From positions 504,042,556 through 504,106,555 of the forward strand of contig NC_053392.1 of assembly GCF_905171765.1 (NCBI RefSeq): DNA of 64,000 nucleotides. The letters run 5' to 3'. Position numbers and translations under genes: made by a program. Shown here in pieces: positions 22,598-33,411 of this stretch. The DNA is from Bufo bufo. Its lineage: Eukaryota > Chordata > Amphibia > Anura > Bufonidae. The notes under the pieces are model-generated. The model ran no database searches and was not told where the DNA came from. It worked only from the letters and a program-made list of their open reading frames with translations. The stretch's first letter is position 1, and each line of letters begins with the position of its first letter.

Positions 22598-22741
22598 GGC
22601 CCATTGCACACGACCGTCTGGCTTTTTCAGCATTTTGCGGTCCGCAAAAAACAGATCCGGCGGCACGGTGCACTAGAGGCAGCACGGATCCGGCAGGCTG
22701 TTCCCCCGTCGGAGAAGGCTGCCGCTAGTGTGAAAATAGCC
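22598..22741. mobile_element. Chimeric PIF/Harbinger-like MITE
   Basis: Flanked by TTA on both sides (22595-22597, 22742-22744), but the left end is type B (GGCCCATTGCACACGACCG) and the right end is type A (CTAGTGTGAAAATAGCC). It may be a recombinant or a deletion between two elements. Confidence 0.65.
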
Positions 22742-22811
22742 TTATGCTGCTGTTCTGCCTCCTTGAGGCCCCATAGCTCCAAAATATGGCCATGTGCCTC
22801 TGTACATGTTA

Positions 22812-23090
22812 GGGTGCATTCACACAACCGTATGTATTTTGAGGTCCGCAAAACATGGATCCGCAAAAAATACGGACGACTACCTTGTAACATTCGTGTT
22901 GCATCCATTTTTTTTGCAGTCCATTGTAACAATGCCTATCCTTGTCCGCAAAACGGACAAGAATAGGACATGTCCTATCTTTATTGCTGTCCACATTTTT
23001 TGCGGCCCCATTGAAGTGAATGGATCCGCATCCGACCCGCAAAAAATGCTGATCGGATGCAGACCAAAAATGCAGTCATGTGAATGCACC
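22812..23090. mobile_element. PIF/Harbinger-like MITE
   Basis: Ends GGGTGCATTCACACAACCG and GTCATGTGAATGCACC form an inverted pair. The left flank is TTA; the right flank is diverged. Confidence 0.65.
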
Positions 23091-23094
23091 ATTG

Positions 23095-23317
23095 GGGCCC
23101 ATTCACACGACAGTATATTTCCGTCCGTATCAGTCCTACCGTTCTGTGGCTGTGCAAAAAAAGCTAGAACGTGTCCTATTCTTGTCTGTAATGCCTACAA
23201 GGATAGACATTTCTTCACAGGAGAAAGACGATCCGATCCGCAAAATGCAGAACACACACGGCTGGTATCCGAGTTTTGCGGACTGCAAAAATGGATACGG
23301 TTGTGTGAATGAGCCTT
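23095..23317. mobile_element. PIF/Harbinger-like MITE
   Basis: Inverted ends GGGCCCATTCACACGACAG and GGTTGTGTGAATGAGCC. It directly follows the previous MITE. Confidence 0.6.
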
Positions 23318-23556
23318 TAGACTGTTGTCAGAGGGACTGTGTAGTGTGTATGGGGGGCTCCCAACTGTCAGGGGAGAGTAGGATGAGGTGTCTGGCAGTG
23401 GCTTTCTTCTCTCCCCTCTGAAAACACATACATGCTTAGCTTGTGCGTTGTGGCTCTCCGGTTTTGAGATCCGTCAGAGGATATTAAACGGATCCATTCC
23501 AGTTAATGCATCCGTTTCAGCTGAACAAACCGGATCCGGTATGAAAAAGATTGTAA

Positions 23557-23879
23557 GGCCTCTTTCAGACGACAGTTTTTTTTTTTTTTGTTTTTTTTCC
23601 GTTTACGGGCAGTTTTTTGCTTTCCGTATACAGAACCATCAATTTCAATGGAAATGCATCCGTATGTGTTCCGTATCCATTCCGTTTTTGCGGAACCATC
23701 TATTGAAAATGTTATGCTCAGCCCAATTTTTTTTCTATGTAATTACTGTATATGCCATACGGAAAAACAGAACAGAAATATGAAACGGAAACACAACCGA
23801 AAGAAAAAATGGAAAAACGGATCCGTGAAAAACGGACCGCAAAACACTGAAAAAGCCATACGGTAGTGTAAAAGAGGCC
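23557..23879. mobile_element. PIF/Harbinger-like MITE
   Basis: Ends GGCCTCTTTCAGACGACAG and GGTAGTGTAAAAGAGGCC are flanked by TAA (23554-23556, 23880-23882). Confidence 0.8.
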
Positions 23880-23929
23880 TAAGTCAATGGGCGCCAAATC
23901 CCCCAAAATATCATGTAGATCATTTATAA

Positions 23930-24270
23930 TAAAAGTAAACAATATCTTTATTGATCAAATACTATAAAAATATTATAAAAATAGCCACACAAAAAGATGG
24001 AAATTCGGAACACCGCGGAGGATCATTAGGCTAAAAATAACTGACACCTCACAAATTACAAGGAAGTCAAAATAACATGCCAGAAGAAAGCGGGCCCCGG
24101 CCACTTGTAGTGTCCCACTCCAGACACGTTTTACTGTTGCTTCATCCAGGGGCGCTGTTGCATCTTGTGGCCACCAGGTGTCTCTGCTGTTGCAAATTTC
24201 CATCTTTTTGTGTGGTGCTTTTTATTGTATTTTGATAGTATATGATCAATAAAGATTGTGTGTGTATTTT
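23930..24270. mobile_element. Penelope-like terminal repeats in inverted order
   Basis: The arms TTTATTGATCAAATACTATA (from 23948) and TAGTATATGATCAATAAAG (near 24240) form an inverted pair. So do CACACAAAAAGATGGAAATT and AAATTTCCATCTTTTTGTGT further in. On the minus strand 24120-24155 reads a worn hammerhead-like text (GGATGAAGC..AAAACGTGTC). The class is inferred. Confidence 0.4.
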
Positions 24271-24427
24271 TAAATATAAATGGTCTACATGATTTCTTGT
24301 ATATATGTAGATTGCTGCTGCCAAGGGGTTCGTACAGTCTGCTGTAAATGTACGACGCAGTGTATTATAGCAGACGCCCTTCCGCAGAAGCCGGGATTGG
24401 TAGAGCTAACTACCTGCATGTCATCCC

Positions 24428-24460
24428 CTGAAGACGCCGAGTACACGGCGAAACGTGTAG
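24428..24460 (+). ncRNA. Hammerhead-ribozyme-like core
   Basis: Core CUGAAGA (24428-24434), one spacer C, stem II GCCG/CGGC with a 6-base loop, GAA (24450-24452), a minimal stem III ACGUGU and A at the expected cleavage position 24459. The C3 and G8 positions are canonical. Stem I is not evident: the flanks instead form CCCTGAA/TTCAGGG around the whole motif, which would compete with the fold. Activity is uncertain. Confidence 0.4.
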
Positions 24461-24760
24461 TTCAGGGATTTAGAGGTAGGGACCCTGTAGTGGGAAATTG
24501 TATCTAGATAGTGTTAGACATAGAGAATTTGCAGAGTTTGGAGACTCGAGGGGTGGTCATATCCCGCCCTGAGAAGTCCAGTCAGGACATACATCATATA
24601 ATAAACATGAGATAGCTCCCGAACCCTGATCTCCCTGAGGAACTTTAAGTCAGTTCCCAAGAAGTATATGTTTTTTAAGAGTGAATAATAAAGATATAAT
24701 TTTATGATTACTAGTCAGAGAGGCTGCAAAAGTCATGCTAAGGTCCGAGTGACCATTTAA

Positions 24761-25120
24761 AGGGAACCTGTCACCAGGATTTTGTGTATAGAGCTGAGGA
24801 CATGGGTTGCTAGATGGCCCCTAGCACATCCGCAATACCCAGTCCCCATAGCTCTGTGTGCTTTTATTGTGTAACATAAAACGATTTGATACATATGCAA
24901 ATTACCCTGAGATGAGTCAGAGCTTGAAAATATGACTCTTCTCTGGTCACACAAGTAAGATATGACTCTCTTATGTTAATTTGCATATGTATCAAATCTG
25001 TTTTTTTTACACAATAAAAGCACACAGAGCTATGGGGACTGGGTATTGCGGATGTGCTAGCGGCCATCTTGCAACCCATGTCCTCAGCTCTATAACCAAA
25101 ATCCCGGTGACAGGTTCCCT
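24761..25120. mobile_element. T2/Kolobok-type MITE, complete
   Basis: A 360-bp palindrome with ends AGGGAACCTGTCACCAGGA and GGTGACAGGTTCCCT between TTAA sites (24757-24760, 25121-25124). Its arms include CAATAAAAGCACACAGAGCT. It is the reference copy for the half copy at 1454-1618. Confidence 0.9.
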
Positions 25121-25124
25121 TTAA

Positions 25125-26189
25125 TCATTCAGTATAATAAATATAGCGTCGCAACCTCCTGAGGGATCCTTTGTTTGTTGAATAAATAACTAACAATAGT
25201 AACACTCTGCATGAGCGATCAAGCAAATGTGTGTTAAGTCCCTTAGTGCGACTTAAAAATGTACAAAAGAAGTTTAATAAAAAAGAAACTAAGAAAATAC
25301 CTCCCCTCCCACGTATAATCTTTATTGCCGTGTCTGTAATGACCCAAACTGTACAATTATCATGTTATTTATCCAAAATAGTGAACTCGAATTCCATTAA
25401 AAAATAAAAAAAAATTTTTTTTTGCAGAAAAGCTGTTATTTTTATCCTGCTTTCCAAAGAATGCAATGAAAAGTGATCAAAAACTTGTAAGTTCTTCAGA
25501 ATGGTACCAATGAAATGCCAACTCTTCCCGCAGAAAACAGATATACCGTAATAATAGTGTCTAAAAGAAAGGCAGTGTACACGTAGGCAGACCGTCCTAA
25601 ACTGCACCAGATTTATCACAGTGGTTGATGCCGGATGATCTGTTGCATCTTCTAGTCTAAGTTTACACCACCAAGTTGGCTTGATATTGCTCCAAAAATG
25701 TCCAGAAATTTTGGCTAATTTTTTGGCGCAGAGAGACCGTTTTGGTCAAACCTCCTTTCTAGTGAAACCACCCTCCTTCTGCAAAGCGACGCCTGCTTGT
25801 CGGTTGAGAAGATATTGCTGGTGGCAGTTGAAGATTTAAACTGAGCACGTGTGACCAGCTTGGTGAGGTGGACTGAGAAATAAGGAAAAAAACAAACAGC
25901 AGGTGGCACTATACAAATACAATACCCCAGTGGCTATACTAAATTTTTTTTAATACATCACCTGTTTAAAGAAAAAAAAAAGCTTCTCCCTGGAAAACCC
26001 CTTTAAGGCTTGTGTCACATCACTAATTATTGAAGTGGCAACACATTTTTTGATTTCATTTGACAACTGCTACAGTGAAATTTCCGTAATAGTTTTAAAA
26101 ATTAGTTGCATGAGTGAAATGACGCAACGTGCAGTTTTTTTATTTTATATCCTCTCGTGAACAAAACCGTGTAACTTTTATAAAATGCT
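25125..26189. other. No gene seen
   Basis: AT-rich with poly-A and poly-T tracts. A stray T2 right end (AAAACCCCTTTAA) occurs near 25995-26006. No exon was recognised. Confidence 0.4.
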
Positions 26190-26193
26190 TTAA

Positions 26194-26617
26194 AGGGGTT
26201 GTCAGAGCTGGTACATGGACACAACCTGATCTGCACTCATTCACCATTCACCTTTTCACGCTCCGATGCTCCTGAATCGCACAGGGCAAGGGAATTTTCT
26301 TGAGATCCAGTGACACACCAGGCTTTCCATGGGGAAGCTAGGCGGAGGCTTCCACCTAGCAGTGAGCCCGGTGAGGTCACCAGCACTAATGGGCGGTCTT
26401 TAGCGCTGCCCTAGCCTGATTTTACATGCTAGGGCAGCGCTAAAGCCGGCCGATCAGAGCAAGTGACGTCACCAGGATTACTGCTAGGTGGAAGCCTCCG
26501 CCTAGCAGTGTCCAAATATAAATAAACAGCCCTTTCCCTGCATGATGCACCTCCATTAATGGTGAATAAGTGCAGATCGGGTTGCACCCAGGTTTATCTC
26601 TGAACACGGATAACCCT
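26194..26617. mobile_element. T2/Kolobok-type MITE
   Basis: TTAA sites at 26190-26193 and 26618-26621. The inner arms AGGCGGAGGCTTCCACCTAG and CTAGGTGGAAGCCTCCGCCT are perfectly inverted; the outermost ends are diverged (GGGGTTGTCAG against CACGGATAACCCT). Confidence 0.75.
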
Positions 26618-26640
26618 TTAAGGGGTTATCTCAATACAGC

Positions 26641-26863
26641 CAGTGGCGGATATTACCACCATGCAAACCAAGCAAATGCTTCGGCCCCAGAGATCAGAGA
26701 GACCCCTGCTGGCCACTTGGGGCTTAGTAAGCCGATGGAGGTGGATCTTAGAGAGCTGATGGGTACGGAGCCTATTGGTGTGAAGGGACAGAACTCAGCA
26801 GTGCAATGGGGCCCCCCAGACATAACTTTTCTTGGAACCCCAGAAAAGCCAAATCTGCCCCTG
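26641..26863. mobile_element. Unclassified MITE with CAGTGGCGG ends
   Basis: Ends CAGTGGCGGATATTACC and AAATCTGCCCCTG form an imperfect inverted pair around GGCCCC-rich sequence. The target duplication is unclear, so the superfamily is open. Confidence 0.4.
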
Positions 26864-27722
26864 ATTACAGCTACTGTGTTTAATTGACAGGGCAACAACA
26901 GTTCGGGCCCCGTCAATCACCAGTTCTGGAGCAATTGAAAGAGAGTGGCAGACAAGCATGCATTCATCTCAGTATTGGGCGCTTGTTGGGAATGCAGGCC
27001 CCCATTCTCATGATCGGCGGGGCCTGTGGGTAGGGGATAAATTGTTGTAATGGAACAACTCCTTGTAAGGGGCATTGTTAGTGTGGCGCTATGCTTGCTG
27101 TAGATCTCGACCCCCCCCCCCCCCCCCCCCCCAACACTGACCCCATAACTGGAGTCATCTCCTAGCCAGGAGGCAACACGTTAGTGGTGAACACGTCTGA
27201 TGTGATAGGAGCGACCCCAGCCTACTCTAGTTAAGAAATTTTGTATTTCTTTCCACCACTAGCCCACGCCTCCAGACATTTTACATAGGATTTAGTAGAT
27301 CTGTGAGGACTTTGCTCTTGTATGCACCCAGACATCTGTAGTTACGTGTGTGTATACAGGTGTGTCCATTGGGAGTAGTTTGTAACTTGTGTGACGCCTT
27401 GTTTCTTGGATACTATAACCTAGCTCCGTTTTTACATGTTCCCAAGTTACCTTTCCTCCCACGTCAAATAAACCTGGTGTAGAAAAATGGGTGCTGGCGT
27501 CTGGACGGTGACAGAGCATTATTGCCTGTCCGCTTTGGTCTGGCACAGCCTATTGGGCTTACAGCTATTGCAGGCTGGGGACCTTTGTTGGTTCCCCTAC
27601 ACCCCCATTGACAACCTGCAGTCACGTTGGTGGTGTGCTGATGGGGACTTTGTCATCATTTAAGGGGTTAAATAACAAGGCTTCTATGGTGATCGCATGG
27701 GCGCGGCTCCTGTGTCTTCACC
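26864..27722. other. No gene seen; poly-C tract
   Basis: Contains an uninterrupted run of about 22 C at 27110-27132. No exon or transposon end was recognised. Confidence 0.5.
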
Positions 27723-27726
27723 TTAA

Positions 27727-28164
27727 AGGGGTTCTGCACTTTCATTTAACTGATGATCTATCCTCTGGATAGATCATCAGCTTCTGATCGGCGGGGGTCC
27801 GACACCCGGGACCCCCGCCGATCAGCTGTTTGAGAAGGCAGCGGCGCTCCAGCAGCGCCGCGGCCTTCTCACTGTTTACCGCCGGGCCGCCTCCCCACTG
27901 ACGTCACAACTAGTATCAACTAGCGTGGGCGGGGCTAAGCTCCATTCAAGTGAACAGAGCTTGGCCCCGCCCACGCTAGTTGATACTAGTCGTGACATAA
28001 CTGGGCCAGCGGTAAACAGTGAGAAGGCCGCGGCACTGCTGGAGCGCCGCTGCCTTATCAAACAGCTGATCGGCAGGGGTCCCAGGTGTCGGACCCCCGC
28101 CGATCAGAAGCTGATGATCTATCCAGAGGATAGATCATCAGTTAAATGAAAGTGCAGAACCCCT
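27727..28164. mobile_element. T2/Kolobok-type MITE, near-perfect palindrome
   Basis: TTAA at 27723-27726 and 28165-28168. Ends AGGGGTTCTGCACTTTCAT and ATGAAAGTGCAGAACCCCT. The arms continue almost unbroken, including TGATCTATCCTCTGGATAGA and GGGGCGGGGC-type text. Confidence 0.9.
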
Positions 28165-28168
28165 TTAA

Positions 28169-28486
28169 AGGGATTCTGTCATCAGATTTAACCCGTCTAA
28201 CCTAAACATATGCTCATGTCCAGACTTATAAGAAGAATCCTAAGCCGGCCTTATTAAACCTCACTGTGGCTCTATTTGCCCCAAAAACAGGTTTTTATAA
28301 CCTGTCAATCACTTACTTAAGGTGCCCAAGGGGAGGTCCGTTAATACAGGGTGCCCGGCCGCACTCCTCGCCGTTTGGTGCCCAGCGCCGCCTTCCCTGT
28401 TTTCAGCGCCGCCTTCTACAGCTCAGCGCTGCCTCCACAATCCTCCCCGTTCCTCTGCCAGATCCCGCACCTGCGCACTAGGATTG
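28169..28486. mobile_element. T2/Kolobok-type MITE, left part
   Basis: Starts from the TTAA shared with the previous MITE (AGGGATTCTGTCATCAGAT). No matching right end is found; it runs into Tc1-like sequence near 28490. Confidence 0.55.
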
Positions 28487-28492
28487 CCAAGT

Positions 28493-28808
28493 GTAGTCAG
28501 GCGGGTAACGTTCTCCTGGCATTCACCAAACCCAAAATCGAACCTCTGACTTCCAGATAGAGAAGCGTGACTCACCACTCCACAGAACGTGTTTCCACTG
28601 CTCCAGAGTCGGCGTGCCTATCCTATTACAGGATCACACTCAAATTTACGGAGCTCTTTAGAATGACCCATTCTTTAACAAATGTTTGTACAGGCAGACT
28701 ACATGGACAGGGGCTGGATTTTATACACCTGTGGTAACGGGATTGAATGAAACACCTGAATTATGAAGGATTAAAAGGTGTGTCCTAATACTTTTATCAA
28801 TATAGTGT
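28493..28808. mobile_element. Tc1-like terminal fragment
   Basis: Ends with a terminal repeat (CTAATACTTTTATCAATATAG) followed by TG and TA at 28809. The preceding text (ACTCCACAGAACGTGTTTCC, GATTTTATACACCTGTGG) recalls a Tc1-like family known to me from fishes. No coding frame remains. Confidence 0.5.
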
Positions 28809-28810
28809 AC

Positions 28811-29240
28811 TGTAGTTTTCAGCCTATAAGGCGCACGTAGGATTTAGAGCAGTAAAATAAGATTTTGATTTTTTTTTTTACCAGACCTCAAAATCAGAAT
28901 CCTAAGCTCTATCAGACCCTCATAAGACCCTCTAAGCTCCATCAGCCCCAGATCGACCCCCATCAGCCTCATATCAGACGATGGACGGTGCTGGCACTCT
29001 GCACATCCAGGACCGCTCCCTGGTCGTCTTCCAGCCCCCGCTGCACTGTGACCTGATGTCACACAGCATCACGGTCATAAAGCGCGCCTACATGCGCTAC
29101 ATCCTGACGCTGTACGCAGTCAAGACACCGTGTCGAGTGGGGCCTAAAAGACGACCAGGGAGGGTAAGTAGAGCCAGTGCAGCGCTTCCCTCATCGCTCC
29201 CTGTGCCACCTGCATGCTCGATGACTGTTTCCATAATAGT
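28811..29240. repeat. Dispersed repeat of unknown class
   Basis: Shares a head (CCTATAAGGCGCACGTAGGA, then GATTTAGAG) and a CCCATCAGCC-rich middle with 63350-63670. The short open frame from 28981 ending at a GTAAGT is part of this repeat and was not taken as an exon. Confidence 0.45.
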
Positions 29241-29454
29241 CCGAAAAATATATATAAAGGGATCCGCAGCTGGCCACATTCCCCAACCTATATGTACATT
29301 ACTGGATATTCGCTTTAATGACTGCTCTACTGGAATGCTGGAGGTCTGAATAACCTAGAATAGCAACAGTACACACAGATAACACTCTGTCTGCCTCTCC
29401 CATAACACTAGTCTTATTGCATGCTCACCATCAGTCCTGATTCTGACAGTATAA

Positions 29455-29626
29455 GGGTCCATTCACACGTCCGCAAAATGGATCTAGATCCGTTCCTCAA
29501 CATTGCGGAACGGATCCGAACCCATTCATTTTCAATAGGGCCAGAAAAGATTCGGACAGCACACAGTGTGCTGTCCGCATCTGCACTTCCGTTCTGCAAA
29601 ACACTTGCGGACGTGTGAATGGACCC
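29455..29626. mobile_element. PIF/Harbinger-like MITE
   Basis: Ends GGGTCCATTCACACGTCCG and CGGACGTGTGAATGGACCC; left flank TAA (29452-29454), right flank TGA. A shorter relative of 6717-6960. Confidence 0.75.
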
Positions 29627-29629
29627 TGA

Positions 29630-29840
29630 GGCCTCTTGCAAATGACCGTATGTATTTTGCGGTCCGCAAAAAACGGATCCGCAAAAAATATGGATGACAT
29701 CCGTGTGCATTACGTATTTTGCGGACTGGAACAGCTGGCCCCTAATAGAACAGTACTATCCTTGTCTGTAATGCTGACAATAATAGGACATGTTCTATTT
29801 TTTTGCGGAACGGAAATACGGAAACTGAGTAACTTCAGTT
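29630..29840. mobile_element. PIF/Harbinger-like MITE, partial
   Basis: The left end GGCCTCTTGCAAATGACCG is present and directly abuts the previous MITE. The right end is missing. Confidence 0.5.
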
Positions 29841-29924
29841 TTTTTTTCTGGACCCAAGTGGGCTATTTGTGGGCATTCTAATTGTTTGAGGGAGTCTCCT
29901 GGTGGCTCAGTAAGTGGGGCTTAA

Positions 29925-30626
29925 AGGGATTTTTCATCTTCAGGGGTCTTTTGGGCACACCTCCCCACGTGGCCAGATCTGCAGAGAGAAACATACTTAC
30001 TTGCTCCCTGCCACTGAGTTCTGGCTCCTCTGCTGCCACATTTTGGTCCTTAAGTGTCAACACCCCACATCAGTGGGTCACCTGATGTGAGGGGGATACA
30101 TCACTGCTGTGGCCAGTCATTGGCTGCAGCAGCCGTCAAACCAGACATTGACATGTGGGAACCTAAGTGCAGCTGCGGGGGAGTGAAGGAGCTGGAAGTC
30201 ATCAGTTGGGAGCTGGTAAGCAGTGATGGCCAGTTCGCAGTGTTCGCCAGCGAACACATGCGGGCTGCCATCTTGACTCTCAAGTCCGGCGATGCACAGA
30301 TAAGCCCTTACCTGTGCCGGAAGCCGGTCTGAAACAAATGCGGTCACCGGGAGCAGGCAGTTCCGAGAACAGCCCGATGAAGGCCCCCAGCGGCTGTTCT
30401 CGGAACTGCCTGCTCCCGGTGACCGCATTTGACTTCAGACCGGCTCGTGGCGCAGGTAAGGGCTTACCTGTGCATCGCCGGTTTTGTGAGTCAAGATGGC
30501 AGCCCGCATGTGTTCGCTGGCGAACACCGCGAACTGGCCATCACTGCTGGTAAGTATATGCTTCCTTCTGCAAGTCCGGCACATGATGTGATCTGGCCGA
30601 AAAGCTCTCGAAGATGTAAACGCCCT
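29925..30626. mobile_element. T2/Kolobok-type MITE (702 bp)
   Basis: TTAA at 29921-29924 and 30627-30630. Ends AGGGATTTTTCATCTTCAG and TCGAAGATGTAAACGCCCT. The central arms are perfectly inverted around 30375 (CAGGCAGTTCCGAGAACAGC in one arm). Confidence 0.8.
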
Positions 30627-30684
30627 TTAAATGTCCTGATTTTTACATATTTAACCTTAAGGACTCACCCCTATTTCACCTTAA

Positions 30685-31409
30685 AGGGTTTCTACTACCT
30701 CATTTTGACCTAATTAGCTCTCAGACACTAGCGATCCGCTAGTGTCTGATCTACCTAACAATGCTATTCTCAGACCTGTGTGTGGATCCGTTTCACAAAA
30801 AAACGAACTTTTATTAATATGCTAATGAGCCTCTCGGTGCTATGGGGGCGTCTTTTCAGCACCTAGAGGCTCGGTCTACTCATATTGTATGCCGCCCCGC
30901 TCGTCCGTTAAGCCCACCCATCTCCTCTTGAATGCCATCCTCCATCTGAGCCAGCGGACGAATTCTCGCGCCTGCGCCGTGCACGTCTGTATTCGGCACA
31001 GGCGCAGTGAATGTCTGACCGCTGCCTGTACAGACATATCTGTCATTGGCGCAGGTGCAGTGGAGATGTCTGTGCAGGGAGCGGTCAGACATTCACTGCG
31101 CCTGCGCCGAATACAGACACGCAGGCGCGAGAATTCGTCCGCTGGCTCAGATGGAGGATGGCATTCAAGAGGAGATGGGCGGGCTTAACGGACGAGCGGG
31201 GCGGCATACAATGTGAGTAGACCGAGCCTCTAGGTGCTGAAAAGACGCCCCCATAGCCACGAGAGGCTCATTAGCATATTAATAAAAGTTTGTTTTTTTG
31301 TGAAACGGATCCACACACAGGTCTGAGAATAGCATTGTTAGGTAGATCAGACACTAGCGGATCGCTAGTGTCTGAGCTAATTAGGTCAAAATGAGGTGGT
31401 AGAAACCCT
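30685..31409. mobile_element. T2/Kolobok-type MITE inside a piggyBac end
   Basis: A 725-bp near-perfect palindrome between TTAA sites (30681-30684, 31410-31413), with ends AGGGTTTCTACTACCTCAT and ATGAGGTGGTAGAAACCCT. It splits the subterminal repeat of the piggyBac element: removing it rejoins TTCACC-TTAA-GGACTTGGCC, as read on the complement of 44376-44400. Confidence 0.9.
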
Positions 31410-33411
31410 TTAAGGACTTGGCCATTTTTTGCAAATCTGACCAGTGTCACTTTAAGTGCTGATAACTTTAAAGCGCTTTTACTTACCCAGGCCGTTCTGA
31501 GGTTGTTTTTTCATCACATATTGTACTTCATGACACTGCTAAAATTGGGTCAAAAAAGTTAATTTTTTTTGCAGAAAAAAAATACCAAATTTACCAAAAA
31601 TTTGGAAAAATTTGCTAATTTCCAAGTTTCAATTTCTCTACTGCTATAATACATAGTAATACCTCCAAAAATAGTTATTACTTTACATTCCCCATATGTC
31701 TACTTCATGTTTGGATCATTTTGGGAATGATATTCTATTTTTTGGGGATGTTACAAGGCTTAGAAGTTCAGAAGCAAATCTTGAAATTTTTCTGAAATTT
31801 TCAAAAACCCAATTTTTAGGGACCAGTTCAGGTCTAAAGTCACTTTGCGAGGCTTACATAATAGAAACCAACCGAAAATGACCCCATTCTATAAACTACA
31901 CCCCTCAAGGTATTCAAAACTGATTTTACAAACTTTGTTAACCCTTTAGGTGTTGCACAAGAGTTATTGGCAAATGGAGATGAAATTTAAGAAATTAAAT
32001 TTTTGGGCAAATTTTCAATTTTAATTAATTTTTTCCAGTAACAAAGCAAGAGTTAACAGCCAAGCAAAATGCTATATTTATTGCCCCGATTCTGTAGTTT
32101 GCAGAAACACCCCATATGTGGCCGTAAACTACTGTACAGGCACACAGTAGGTCGTAGAGGGAAAGGTGCGGCGTGTGGTTTTTGGAAGGCAGATTTTGCT
32201 GGACTGGTTTATTTACACCATGTCCCATTTGAAGCCCCCCTGTTGCACCCCTAGAGTAGAAACTCCATAAAAGTGACCCTATTTTGGAAACTACGATATA
32301 AGGTGTCAGTTTTGTTGGGACTATTTTTAGGGTACATATGATTTTTGATTTATCTATATTACATTTTTGTGAGGCAAGGTTACCAAAAATATAAATTCTG
32401 AAATGTCATCTCCATTTGCCATAAACTGTTGAGGAACACCTAAAGGGTTAATAAAGTTAGTAAAATCAGTTTTGAATACCTTGAGGGGTGTAGTTTCTTA
32501 GACGGGGTCGCTTTTTATGGAGTTTCTACTCCTAGGGGTGCATCAGGGGGGCTTCAAATGGGACATGGTGCCAAAAAAAAAAAGGCCATCAAAATCTGCC
32601 TTCCAGAAACCATATGGCGCTCTTTTCCTTCTGCGCCCTGCTGTTTGGTCATACAGCAGTTTACAACCACATATGGGGTGTTTCTGTAAACTGCAGAATC
32701 AGGGTAATAAATATAAGGTTTTGTTTGGCTGTTAACCCTTTCTTTGTCACTGGAAAAAAACTGATTAAAATGGAAAATTTCCAAAAAAATAGCTGTTTTG
32801 GCACCGTTTGTATTAAAAAATTTTGACCGTGTTCATCTGAGGGGTTAGGTCATGGGGTATTTTTATAGAGCAGATTCTTATGGACGCGGCGATACCCAAT
32901 ATGTCTACTTTTTTTATTTATTTATTTATGTTTTACACTATATTATCTTTTTATAAACAAAAAAAAAATTTTTGTATCTCAATAGTCTGAGTCAGTTTTT
33001 TTTTTTTTTTTTTAGCCGATTATCTTAGGTAGGGGCTCATTTTTTGTGGGATGAGAGGACTGTTTTATTGGCACTATTTTGGGGGGGGCATATGACTTTT
33101 TGATGGCTTGCTAAGTTGCTATTACAATTTTTATGATGTAAGGTGAAAAAAAAAATACCTTTTTTTTGCACTGTTTTTATTTATTTATTTTGACCATGTT
33201 CATCTGAGGGGTTAGGTCATGGGGTATTTTTATAGAGCAGATTCTTACGGACATGGCGATACCTAATATGTCAACTTTTTTTAAATTTATTTTAGTTTTA
33301 CTAAATAATATTTTTGAAAAACATTTTTTTTAGTTTTAGTGTCTCAAGTCTGAGAACCATAATTTTTTTATCAGATTGTCAGTGGCTAAATTGGGGAAGG
33401 GGAATATAAAT

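Noticed and set aside
28981..29349. Open frame with an apparent GTAAGT donor near 29160
   Set aside because: It lies in a dispersed repeat related to 63350-63670 and shows no known protein similarity.
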